From the NCBI RefSeq assembly GCF_937875265.1, contig NZ_CALLXM010000240.1:1-29768 (forward strand): a stretch of 29,768 bases of DNA, in the 5' to 3' direction. Positions 13,949-21,655 of the stretch are shown here, piece by piece. The DNA comes from an uncultured Acetobacter sp. Lineage in GTDB: Bacteria; Pseudomonadota; Alphaproteobacteria; Acetobacterales; Acetobacteraceae. Positions within the stretch are counted from its first letter, which is position 1. Each line of letters begins with the position of its first letter. The notes beneath the pieces are model-generated. The model was not told the DNA's origin and ran no database searches. It saw nothing but the letters and a program-made list of their open reading frames with translations. Position numbers and translations under genes: made by a program.

Positions 13949-16869
13949 ACTCCCTCCTGCACTGCGTTCTGAGTCTGCTGTTCGCGTTCCGCCACCACGT
14001 CGGCACAGCGCAGACACAGGCCCGGTGCGTCCTGCCGGGTCCCGGTTTCCGGCAGTATTTTCCAGCAGCGCACACATTTCTCGCCCTCAGCCGGACGCAC
14101 AACCGGAGCACCGTGGAGCACGCCGCCTTCATCACCCTCGGTATAAACCGAGCCACTCTGCGGGGCGATCAGCACATCAACGTGGGAGACAATAGCGAGC
14201 TCACTCCAGTTTACACCGGCAAACTCCGCCACTTCCTCTTCAGAAAGGGTGAGCTCCACCTGCGCCTGAAGCGATGAGCCGACCGTGCCATCCCGCCGCG
14301 CGCCTTCAATTTCCGTGGTGATAATGCGGCGGACGGCGCGCAAGCGCGTCCAGCGCTCATCCAGTTCCGGAGTGCTCCATTCAGCAGGCAGTTCAGGGAA
14401 CGCCTGAAGATGCACGCTCTCCCCCTCACCAAAACGAGCGGTCCAGGCTTCTTCTGCTGTGAAGACCAGAACCGGTGCCAGCCATGTGGTCAGGCAGCGA
14501 TGCAGGTGGTCCAGCACTGTCCGTGCCGCGCGGCGCGTCAGGTTGGACGATGCATCGCAGTAGAGCGTGTCCTTACGGATATCGAAGTAGAACGCGGAAA
14601 GATCTGTGGTGCAGAAGCCATGCAGAGCCGGATAAACCCCAACCCATTCATGAGTTTCCACTGCGCGGGCCATCAAACCGCCCAGATCGGTCAGGCGATG
14701 CAGCACCCAGCGTTCCAACTCCGGAAGCTGGTCATACGGCAGAACTTCTTCTTCCGTAAAGCCATCCAGAGCGCCAAGCAGCCAGCGCAGCGTATTGCGC
14801 AGGCGGCGATAAAGTTCGCCCTGCTGCTTGAGGATTTCCTTACCAATACGCAGGTCTTCATTGGTATCGGAGTTGACAACCCACAGCCGCAGAATATCTG
14901 CGCCCAGAGAGTCATTCACTTCCTGCGGCGCAATGACGTTACCCAGAGACTTGGACATCTTGCGTCCATGTTCATCCAGCACAAAGCCGTTGGTCACCAC
15001 CGCCTTGAATGGTGCAATCCCGCGGGTGCCAACACTTTCCAGCAGAGAGGACTGGAACCAGCCACGATGCTGGTCAGACCCTTCCAGATACAGATCCGCC
15101 GGGAAAGAGAGACCGGGCTGGCCAAGTACGAAGGAATGAGTCGCTCCACTTTCGAACCAGACATCGACAATATCGAACACCTGCTCGTAATCATCCGCGT
15201 TCCGGCCTGCGCCAAGGAAACGGGAGGCCGGGGAACTGTACCATGCGTCAGCTCCTTCCTCACGGAAGATGTCCACCACGCGCTGCATCACCTCGGCATC
15301 ACGCAGGACTTCGCCTGTCCGTTTTTCAACAAACACGGCAATTGGCACGCCCCATGCGCGCTGGCGGCTGATGCACCAGTCCGGACGGTTCTGAACCATG
15401 GACGTCATGCGGTTCCGAGCCTGAGCGGGCACAAATGTCACATCATCCAGCGCATCGAGCGATTTCTGGCGGAGGGCTGCCTCACCATCCATACGGATGA
15501 ACCACTGCGGCGTAGCCCGATAAATGACGGGAGCGCGAGACCGCCAGGAATGCGGGTAGGAATGCACCAGTTCACCACGGGCCACCAGACCGGCAGGCGC
15601 AGTGCCTGCGGCATTGGCCTGTTCCATGACAGCTGTGAGCGTGGAACAGACCGGGTCTGCTGCCTTGAACACATGAACACCGGCAAAACCAGGAACCCAC
15701 GGTGCATACGTGCCATCATCCTGCACGGTTTCCGGCACTTCAACGCTGTATTCCCGGCAGAGACGGAAGTCATCCTCACCGTGAGCAGGGGCCATGTGCA
15801 CAAGGCCCGTCCCTGCGTCCGTGGTGACAAAATCACCCGGCAGCAGCGGCACATCATACTCATAACCAGAACCACGTAGCGGGTGCGCGCAGACGGCCCC
15901 CTTCAACGCATCACCCGGCAGGGTGTAGAGAATATGGTGCGCGGTAACGTGGGCTTCCTTGCAGAAGTTTTCCACCAGCGCTTCGGCCACCAGAACCTTC
16001 GCACCGGGTTCCAGCAGAGCGCCCTCACCCGTTTCATCCACACGCAGCACCACGTATGTGATCTCCGGCCCGTAAGCCAGCGCGCGGTTACCGGGGATGG
16101 TCCACGGCGTGGTGGTCCAGATCACCACAGACACATCCGCAAGGGCCTGTGCGGGTGTGGGGTCTTTCACAATGGGGAAAGCCACTAGAATGGTTGTGGA
16201 CTTGTGGTCGTAATATTCGATTTCAGCTTCAGCCAGCGCGGTTTTTTCAACCGGACTCCACATGACGGGACGCAGGCCGCGATAGAGACCGTCATTCAGC
16301 AGAAAGCGCCCGATTTCCGCGACAATGGCGGATTCGGAAGAAAAATCCATGGTCGCATAGCGGTTAGTCCATTCGGCCTGCACACCAAGACGCTTGAATT
16401 CTTCCATCTGCACGCCCAGCCATTGAGCGGCGTAGGCACGGCATTCCGCACGGAATTCCAGCACCGGTACGGAATCTTTGTCCCGTTTGGCCTTGCGGTA
16501 TTCCTCTTCCACTTTCCACTCAATCGGCAGACCGTGGCAGTCCCAGCCCGGCACGTAGCGCACGGCATAGCCGGACATACGGTGGGCGCGATTGATAACG
16601 TCTTTATTGATCTTGTTCAGCGCATGACCAATGTGCAGATGGCCGTTGGCATAGGGAGGGCCATCATGCAGCGTAAAGGGCTGCCGACCTTCGGCCTGCT
16701 GTTTTATCTGGTCATCCAGCCCGATTTCAGCCCACCGGGCAAGCCAGTCCGGTTCCCGCTTTGGCAGATTACCGCGCATGGGGAAGGACGTGCAGGGCAG
16801 AAAAACGGTGTCGCGATACAGATCGGCGGAGACGCTTTTCTCTGAATCGCTGCTGCTGGATTTAGACAT
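13945..16869 (-). CDS. ileS: Isoleucine--tRNA ligase
   Basis: 974 residues. A class I aminoacyl-tRNA synthetase that charges tRNA-Ile and edits mischarged valine. The HIGH signature is at 79-82 (HLHIGH), KMSKS at 637-641, WTTTPWTIPGNRAL marks the CP1 editing domain, and DCHGLPIEW is a typical bacterial IleRS block. The C-terminal zinc finger is complete: CVRC (932-935) and CLRC (952-955). I chose the ATG at 16869. A longer start at 16944 is unlikely because a good promoter at 16947-16975 would start transcription at about 16940, inside that extension. No strong RBS precedes 16869. The finger-type C-terminus marks the ordinary bacterial enzyme rather than the mupirocin-resistant form. Confidence 0.96.
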   Translation of the reverse strand: MSKSSSSDSEKSVSADLYRDTVFLPCTSFPMRGNLPKREPDWLARWAEIGLDDQIKQQAEGRQPFTLHDGPPYANGHLHIGHALNKINKDVINRAHRMSGYAVRYVPGWDCHGLPIEWKVEEEYRKAKRDKDSVPVLEFRAECRAYAAQWLGVQMEEFKRLGVQAEWTNRYATMDFSSESAIVAEIGRFLLNDGLYRGLRPVMWSPVEKTALAEAEIEYYDHKSTTILVAFPIVKDPTPAQALADVSVVIWTTTPWTIPGNRALAYGPEITYVVLRVDETGEGALLEPGAKVLVAEALVENFCKEAHVTAHHILYTLPGDALKGAVCAHPLRGSGYEYDVPLLPGDFVTTDAGTGLVHMAPAHGEDDFRLCREYSVEVPETVQDDGTYAPWVPGFAGVHVFKAADPVCSTLTAVMEQANAAGTAPAGLVARGELVHSYPHSWRSRAPVIYRATPQWFIRMDGEAALRQKSLDALDDVTFVPAQARNRMTSMVQNRPDWCISRQRAWGVPIAVFVEKRTGEVLRDAEVMQRVVDIFREEGADAWYSSPASRFLGAGRNADDYEQVFDIVDVWFESGATHSFVLGQPGLSFPADLYLEGSDQHRGWFQSSLLESVGTRGIAPFKAVVTNGFVLDEHGRKMSKSLGNVIAPQEVNDSLGADILRLWVVNSDTNEDLRIGKEILKQQGELYRRLRNTLRWLLGALDGFTEEEVLPYDQLPELERWVLHRLTDLGGLMARAVETHEWVGVYPALHGFCTTDLSAFYFDIRKDTLYCDASSNLTRRAARTVLDHLHRCLTTWLAPVLVFTAEEAWTARFGEGESVHLQAFPELPAEWSTPELDERWTRLRAVRRIITTEIEGARRDGTVGSSLQAQVELTLSEEEVAEFAGVNWSELAIVSHVDVLIAPQSGSVYTEGDEGGVLHGAPVVRPAEGEKCVRCWKILPETGTRQDAPGLCLRCADVVAEREQQTQNAVQEGV
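13953..13958 (-). promoter_or_regulatory. Ribosome binding site for lspA inside the end of ileS
   Basis: AGGAGG on the minus strand, 4 bases before the lspA GTG at 13948 and within the last codons of ileS. It decides the GTG start and indicates translational coupling. Confidence 0.6.
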
Positions 16870-16946
16870 GGAACGGCAGGTGTCACTCTGGTTCGGGTTC
16901 AGCACAATAACAGATATGCCAGGCTGGCAGACCTGCTGGGTCATCC

Positions 16947-16975
16947 GTTATCCAAGCGCTAGCCAAAAGGGTCAA
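16947..16975 (-). promoter_or_regulatory. Candidate sigma-70 promoter for ileS
   Basis: On the minus strand TTGACC (16975-16970), a 17-base spacer, and GATAAC (16952-16947). Transcription would start about 70 bases before the ileS ATG at 16869, within the gap after ribF. It gives ileS-lspA-DUF3035-mutL a promoter of its own. Confidence 0.6.
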
Positions 16976-16990
16976 GCAGCAAGGAACATT

Positions 16991-17944
16991 TCAGAGCGAA
17001 TTCCCCTGTAGTTCTTTTGCCAGAACCTCCCGCGCCTGCGCGGCATCCTGCGCAATCTGATTTTTCAGAGCGTCCAGCCCATCAAACCGTTTTTCGGCCC
17101 GCAGCATACGATGGAGAGCTACGGAGAGGGTCTGGCCATACAGATCACCATCAAAGTCAAACAGATTGACTTCCAGCCTGCTTTCCTGCCCGTCATTAAT
17201 TGTCGGGCGGCGGCCAATGTTGGCGACACCGGGCCGGGTCTGGCCGTTAGGAAGCCGAACTGTTACCGCATATACGCCCCGTGCAGGCTCCAGATGCCGA
17301 CCCAGCGGAATATTGGCTGTGGGAAAGCCCAGCAGGCGGCCGCGCTTGTCGCCATGCTGCACTTCACCCCTGATAAACCAAGGTCGCCCCAGCTCTTCCG
17401 CTGCGCGTTCCGGGTATCCATCCTGCAACAGGCGACGAATACGAGAAGACGAATACGGTCCGGCTCCATCGGATAATGCCTGCACAGGCGTAAAGCCCAT
17501 TCCCAGTTCCGCAGACCGTTCGGACAGAAACGTCACATCTCCGCCACGCCGGTGCCCAAAGGCAAAATCCGGCCCGCAGGCCACGTGCTTCAGGCCCAGT
17601 GCGTTATACAGAACATCTTCCACAAACCGCTCAGCGGACATCTGGGAGAAGGCTTCATCAAATTTGATCTGGAAGACGTGCCGCACGCCCAGCGCCTCAA
17701 GGGCCGCCAGTTTTTCAGCCGACAACGTCAGCCGGAATGGTGGATCCTGCGGACGGAACAGTTCACGCGGATGCGGGTCAAACGTCACCACAGCCAGAGG
17801 TAAGTCTGGCCGTGCGGAATGGAGGGTGTGCACCAGATGAGCGTGCCCAAGATGCACCCCATCAAAATTCCCCAAAGCAGCAGCGCAGCCACGAGCTTCA
17901 TCCGGGATCGCATTCCAGTTTTCGTGCAGCCGCGCCCTGATCAC
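16991..17944 (-). CDS. ribF: Bifunctional riboflavin kinase / FAD synthetase
   Basis: 317 residues, usual length. It phosphorylates riboflavin to FMN and adenylates FMN to FAD. The N-terminal nucleotidyltransferase half has GNFDGVHLGH (25-34), TFDPHPRELF and YSSSRIRRLL, the counterpart of the ISSTRIR motif. The C-terminal riboflavin kinase half has GFPTANI and the GVYAVTV and RPTI strands. The GTG start at 17944 overlaps the mtnC stop as GTGA, so it is the last gene of the mtn unit and probably translated with it. A separate ileS promoter lies just downstream. Confidence 0.95.
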   Translation of the reverse strand: MIRARLHENWNAIPDEARGCAAALGNFDGVHLGHAHLVHTLHSARPDLPLAVVTFDPHPRELFRPQDPPFRLTLSAEKLAALEALGVRHVFQIKFDEAFSQMSAERFVEDVLYNALGLKHVACGPDFAFGHRRGGDVTFLSERSAELGMGFTPVQALSDGAGPYSSSRIRRLLQDGYPERAAEELGRPWFIRGEVQHGDKRGRLLGFPTANIPLGRHLEPARGVYAVTVRLPNGQTRPGVANIGRRPTINDGQESRLEVNLFDFDGDLYGQTLSVALHRMLRAEKRFDGLDALKNQIAQDAAQAREVLAKELQGNSL

Positions 17945-18657
17945 GCCTGCGGCCCCACACCGGGCAGACCAAACAGGCGTGCCGCTTCCGGCAGAGTTGC
18001 CGCTACAGGGTGACGCTTGCCTGCAACGGTTCCATCATCCGGGCGGACAATCTGGCAGACCTGCAACGCGGCATCCGCTGCGGCATCCAGCTCCGCCGTG
18101 ACATCGGAGAGGAACAGAATATCCTCAGGCTTCCAGCCGGTTTCCAGCACGATATTACGGTAGCTTTTCTCGTCTTTTTTGCCACCAACCCGCAGATCAA
18201 AAAACCGGCTGAACAGCGGGGTTACGTCACCCTGCTGGGTATGGCCATAAATCAGCTTCTGCGCGGGCTCGGAGCCAGAAGAATACACCGCCAGCGTCAG
18301 ACCGGCTTTAGACCATGCTTCCAGCGTGGGCACCACATCCGCATACAGGCTGGCAACCAGTTCGCCCCGCTGGTAGCCCTGCCCCCAGACAAGACCCTGA
18401 AGGGCCTTGAGCGGCCCGACCTTTGCGTCCTCATCCATCCAGCGCGTCAGCTGCTCCATCGGCGGCACACCGGGGGCCAGGCGGGCAATTTCTTCCAGTT
18501 CAGCATGCACCACCGGGTCATGTGCCTGTTTGGTCACCAAGTCTGGCAGATGGGCGCGTGCATAGGGGAAAAGAACCTGATGCACGAAGGAGACAGGCGC
18601 TGTTGTGCCCTCAATATCCAGCAGGACAACGCGCGGCGTGTGAGGCACTGAACTCAT
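17941..18657 (-). CDS. mtnC: Acireductone synthase (enolase-phosphatase E1)
   Basis: 238 residues, HAD superfamily. It enolises and dephosphorylates 2,3-diketo-5-methylthiopentyl-1-phosphate to the acireductone in methionine salvage. The nucleophile motif is LLDIEGTT with D14 and E16 (the DxE form is typical of MtnC), then YSSGS, a KKDEKSY lysine region, and FLSDVTAELDAA for magnesium binding. Its ATG overlaps the mtnD stop as ATGA and its own stop overlaps ribF. The product is the substrate of the MtnD encoded next door. Confidence 0.95.
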   Translation of the reverse strand: MSSVPHTPRVVLLDIEGTTAPVSFVHQVLFPYARAHLPDLVTKQAHDPVVHAELEEIARLAPGVPPMEQLTRWMDEDAKVGPLKALQGLVWGQGYQRGELVASLYADVVPTLEAWSKAGLTLAVYSSGSEPAQKLIYGHTQQGDVTPLFSRFFDLRVGGKKDEKSYRNIVLETGWKPEDILFLSDVTAELDAAADAALQVCQIVRPDDGTVAGKRHPVAATLPEAARLFGLPGVGPQA

Positions 18658-19199
18658 TGATCGTACGCCATAAAACGGTTTGCAAGGTCGGTATTGGTAT
18701 AGTCCGCAACCCAGCCTTCCTTGTGGGTGAAAATCCGCAGAGCCACCACATCCGGCTCCGGCCCGGCATCAAACCAGTGCTTCGTGCCTTCCGGCACGGA
18801 AATCAGGTCTGTCTGGGTGCATTCCACATCGTAAACCTTGTCCGCCACATGCAGGATGAAGTGGCCGGAGCCATGCACAAAAAAGCGCACTTCATCTTCA
18901 CTATGCGTGTGTTCAGACAGGAATTTGGCCCGTATGGCGGGAAGGTTTGGGGTGTTTGGGTCCACGCGCATAACATCGGCAGAGCCAGCCCCGGTCTCCC
19001 CCATCAGCTTGTCCAGAAACGGGCGATAGGTCGCCAGAACAGTTTCAGCATCCGCTGAGCGCGGCGGAATACTCGGGCCTTCCCAGCGTTCAAACCGCAC
19101 ACCCAGCGGGGTGAGCTTGCTGGCAATCTCCGCTACGTCTGAGGACTGAAAGACGGGCATTTCCGGCACGGTATCCTGATAGATGGTCAGTGTGCTCAC
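18654..19199 (-). CDS. mtnD: Acireductone dioxygenase
   Basis: 181 residues, cupin fold. With Fe(II) it splits the acireductone into formate and 2-keto-4-methylthiobutyrate, the methionine precursor; the nickel form gives carbon monoxide instead. The metal ligands are all present: H97, H99 and E103 in EHTHSEDEVRFF, and H141 in GTKHWFD. The GTG start at 19199 overlaps the mtnB stop as GTGA. It sits between the two other salvage enzymes. Confidence 0.95.
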   Translation of the reverse strand: MSTLTIYQDTVPEMPVFQSSDVAEIASKLTPLGVRFERWEGPSIPPRSADAETVLATYRPFLDKLMGETGAGSADVMRVDPNTPNLPAIRAKFLSEHTHSEDEVRFFVHGSGHFILHVADKVYDVECTQTDLISVPEGTKHWFDAGPEPDVVALRIFTHKEGWVADYTNTDLANRFMAYDQ

Positions 19200-19816
19200 A
19201 GGCCCAGCTTCCTTCTTTCCAGCAGGCAGGCCAGCAGAAATTCCAGCCCTTCCAGACGTGCCAGCGCGGTGGCCATATCCTTGCCCCAGACATACACACC
19301 GTGGCCGCGAATAATATAGCCCGCAGGCATGCTGCCAAAGGAGGATGCTACGACCTGCGCCAGACGGGCAATATCCTGATCATTTTCAAACAGGGGCACC
19401 GGCACGGAGGTTTCGTGCGTGGTCTGGCCTTCAAACACTTTCAGCACTTCATAGTCTGCAAGGTGAAGGGCCAGGCCTTTTTCAATCATGGACAGCACGG
19501 TGGCTGCCACGGAATGCCCGTGCAGCACCGCACCCGCTGTGGGGTCCTGCTGGTAAATCTGGCAATGCAGCAGGGTTTCAGCGCTCGGCTTATCACCTGT
19601 GCGATGCGGTTTTCCGGTTTCGTCCACCGTGATCACATCCGCCGCCTGCAGGAAGCCTTTGTGCCCCCCGGAGCGGGTGATAGCGATGCGCCCGTCTGGC
19701 AGCCGGCAGCTGATATTGCCTGCCGTGGCGGGCACCCAGCCACGCGCATCCATCCGCTGCCCAGCCACCAGAATATCCTGCGTGGCGCGTGCAAAGTCCG
19801 TCATGGTTTTACTCAT
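19196..19816 (-). CDS. mtnB: Methylthioribulose-1-phosphate dehydratase
   Basis: 206 residues, class II aldolase fold with zinc. It dehydrates 5-methylthioribulose-1-phosphate to the diketo sugar phosphate used by MtnC. Zinc ligands are H99 and H101 (VLHGHSV) and H172 (IIRGHGVYVWG), with E80 in KPSAET as the acid/base candidate. ATAGNIS and RSGGHKGFL are usual for the family and favour MtnB over fuculose- or ribulose-phosphate aldolases, as does the mtnD-mtnC neighbourhood. ATG at 19816, 41 bases behind tatA, with no obvious terminator or promoter between. Confidence 0.93.
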   Translation of the reverse strand: MSKTMTDFARATQDILVAGQRMDARGWVPATAGNISCRLPDGRIAITRSGGHKGFLQAADVITVDETGKPHRTGDKPSAETLLHCQIYQQDPTAGAVLHGHSVAATVLSMIEKGLALHLADYEVLKVFEGQTTHETSVPVPLFENDQDIARLAQVVASSFGSMPAGYIIRGHGVYVWGKDMATALARLEGLEFLLACLLERRKLGL

Positions 19817-19857
19817 GCTTTAAATCCGGCCTTGTAACTCAGCCTGCGCGGCAGACC

Positions 19858-20109
19858 TCAGGGCTGGTGCGTTTTTTCAGGCTGCACGGCAACAGGGTCT
19901 ACCGGTTTGGTAGCAGGCGGAGGAGAAATATGGCCACCGGCGCGCGGAGCCGGTTCATCCATCGTTTCATCATCTGCCATGTGCTTCTTGAAGGATTTAA
20001 TCCCCTTCGCGAAATCACCCATCATGGAGCTGATCTTGCCGCCACCGCCAAAAACCACCAGCACAACTGCCAGTACAATCAGCCAGTGCCAAATGCTTAA
20101 GCTACCCAT
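19858..20109 (-). CDS. tatA: Sec-independent protein translocase subunit TatA
   Basis: 83 residues: MGSLSIWHWL start, one membrane helix (about 6-21), the FG hinge in VVFGGGGKISS, an amphipathic helix DFAKGIKSFKKHM and an acidic-to-Pro-rich tail. TatA forms the variable pore that exports folded proteins carrying twin-arginine signals. TatB would be longer with a different helix, so TatA/E is the better call. GAGGG lies about 8 bases before the ATG. No tatB or tatC is adjacent; mtnB follows 41 bases downstream, so tatA may lead an operon with the mtn genes and ribF. Confidence 0.9.
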   Translation of the reverse strand: MGSLSIWHWLIVLAVVLVVFGGGGKISSMMGDFAKGIKSFKKHMADDETMDEPAPRAGGHISPPPATKPVDPVAVQPEKTHQP

Positions 20110-20238
20110 TCAACAGCCCTCTGTTTACAGGCCGGCGCACTGCGAACGGCCAAAATTCCCTGTTTCCGTCCTGTCCACATGGCCGCGCTGCCCCCATCAT
20201 GCAAGCCCGATCTCTCTGCCGGGCGTGAAAAACGGGGC

Positions 20239-20273
20239 AAAAATGCCCTGCGGACCCACATTGCAGCGGGCAT
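20239..20273 (-). terminator. Rho-independent terminator after the CHAP lipoprotein gene
   Basis: Read on the minus strand: ATGCCC, a 2-base GC bulge, TGC, an 11-base loop, GCAGGGCAT, then five T, starting just after the CHAP stop at 20278. It separates the recX-CHAP unit from tatA. Confidence 0.75.
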
Positions 20274-20277
20274 TAGC

Positions 20278-20736
20278 TCAGGTGCTACTGTCCGCCAGCC
20301 CAGGTTCTATAAATCCGTACGCAGGGTAGACGGTTTTCCCCATGCCGTGAATAGGCGACCACCAGACACGCACCCGTGTCCATGTATTACCGGGTGAGAC
20401 ATCCTCCACCGGCGCCCGGCGCGTCACGCGGCCCGGCTCCCAGTTGGCGTGGTCCACCAGCACAAGGCGCGAATTTTTTACCGTCCGCACCACAGACACA
20501 TGCCCTGAGGGCAGGCGCCCGGTGGAGCGGAACACCAGCACATCTCCGGGCTGCGGCGTGGAGGTGCGCGTATAATGCCCTCCAGCCTGCCGCCACCAGC
20601 TTGCGGCAGGCCCGCGTAACTGAATGCCCGAATGCTCCCGCGCATACGGGGCACACTGCACAGACCCGTTCCACCCGCCATGCCCGGCACAGGCCGCCAG
20701 CAACAACGGCAGGAAAAGAAAACTCCACTGCTTCAC
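20278..20736 (-). CDS. CHAP-domain lipoprotein, probable peptidoglycan amidase
   Basis: 152 residues. MKQWSFLFLPLLLAAC is a short lipoprotein signal with lipidated C16. A CHAP (NlpC/P60-like cysteine peptidase) domain fills the rest: C28 in QCAPYARE as nucleophile, H79 in LPSGHVSVV and N98 in DHANW as catalytic partners, with the usual SWWRQAGGHY and PQPGDVLVF segments. It should cut peptide bonds in peptidoglycan from the membrane-anchored position. The GTG at 20736 overlaps the recX stop as GTGA; a start at 20763 would put nine recX-overlapping residues before the signal. A terminator follows directly. Confidence 0.87.
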   Translation of the reverse strand: MKQWSFLFLPLLLAACAGHGGWNGSVQCAPYAREHSGIQLRGPAASWWRQAGGHYTRTSTPQPGDVLVFRSTGRLPSGHVSVVRTVKNSRLVLVDHANWEPGRVTRRAPVEDVSPGNTWTRVRVWWSPIHGMGKTVYPAYGFIEPGLADSST

Positions 20737-21410
20737 GACTCGGCCCTCAAACGCTCCATCCACTCCTGCGCCTCCGCAGGATCCATCTCCAGCACCTTCA
20801 AAGCGACATCCCTGCCATAACCGGCACGGGCCAGCACACCCAGTGCTCGGCGCTGCTCTGCCTCTTCCGGGCTAAGCCCACGCTCGCTTTCTTCCTCTTT
20901 GGGGGCAACGGTACGAGGCGGCCTGAGTGACGGCGCACCGGCAAACGGGCCAAGCCGCCGCTTGCGCGCCAGCACCAGTGCGGAAGACAGCTCGACTTCC
21001 GCAGGGGAAAACCCTTCCACCACCTGCTCCAGAACAGCCTCACGCACATCCGCCTCCACGCCTCGGGCGGCCAGATGCGCCTGCACGGCCCGGCCTGAAC
21101 GGCCAGAGCGCACCAGCCTGCGGGCGCGGTTCTGGGCAAAAGCGGCGTCATCCACAGCGCCCAGAGCAATCATGTCTTCCGCAACGGCCTGCACTACCGG
21201 GCGCAAGGCTGCGGCAGCGGTGCTCACATCCTCCCGCTCCATGCCGGCTTTCAGGGCCGCGCGTTCCCACCGGGCAATGCGGCGGAGCAGCACCTGCTCC
21301 AGCCCCTGCCGCGTGGTGGAAAAGCGCGCCAGATGCGCAAGGGCCGCTTCTCGCAAAACCTTCCGATCAGGCGGCGGAACATCGGAAGGTGATGTGGTGT
21401 CAGAGTCCAT
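20733..21410 (-). CDS. recX: Regulatory protein RecX
   Basis: 225 residues, longer than many RecX (about 150-200). RecX binds the RecA filament and limits its activity. The three-helix repeats are recognisable: AALAHLARFSTTRQGLEQVLLRR, then DDAAFAQNRARRLVRSGRSGRAVQAHLAARGV, and a final EEAEQRRALGVLARAGYGRDVALKVL. A Pro- and charge-rich insert near 150-180 explains the extra length. AAGGG lies 6 bases before the ATG at 21410. No recA is nearby; the gene is coupled to the CHAP lipoprotein and divergent from argD. Confidence 0.88.
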   Translation of the reverse strand: MDSDTTSPSDVPPPDRKVLREAALAHLARFSTTRQGLEQVLLRRIARWERAALKAGMEREDVSTAAAALRPVVQAVAEDMIALGAVDDAAFAQNRARRLVRSGRSGRAVQAHLAARGVEADVREAVLEQVVEGFSPAEVELSSALVLARKRRLGPFAGAPSLRPPRTVAPKEEESERGLSPEEAEQRRALGVLARAGYGRDVALKVLEMDPAEAQEWMERLRAES

Positions 21411-21565
21411 GTTCGCCCTTATGCCCCATTTTGATGCAAAAAGACCATTCCAACCCCATTAGCCCCCTTTGTACGCAAGAAATGTGACAGTTTCATGCGA
21501 GATTTTCGTTTTAGACGTTTGACTCTGCCCGCAGGACACCGTCATCATGCTTGGTGCAAACGGGT

Positions 21566-21600
21566 CGCCCGCTCCAGACAGGCAGCGGGCGTTTTCTGTT
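21566..21600 (+). terminator. Terminator-like hairpin in the argD leader
   Basis: CGCCCGCT (21566-21573) pairs perfectly with AGCGGGCG (21584-21591) around a 10-base loop, followed by TTTTCTGTTTT. It lies 56-90 bases before the argD ATG on the coding strand. A GCCCGC copy at 21527-21532 repeats the 5' arm and could compete for the 3' arm. This may be an attenuator, or the end of a short RNA transcribed from between recX and argD. Confidence 0.6.
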
Positions 21601-21655
21601 TTGCACTGCTTTCCCTTTTTGATGATCACCTCAACGCAACACGAAGAACTGTTCC

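Noticed and set aside
14410..15879. 489-codon open frame on the plus strand inside ileS
   Set aside because: It is antisense to conserved IleRS motifs and has no domain signature or plausible start context.
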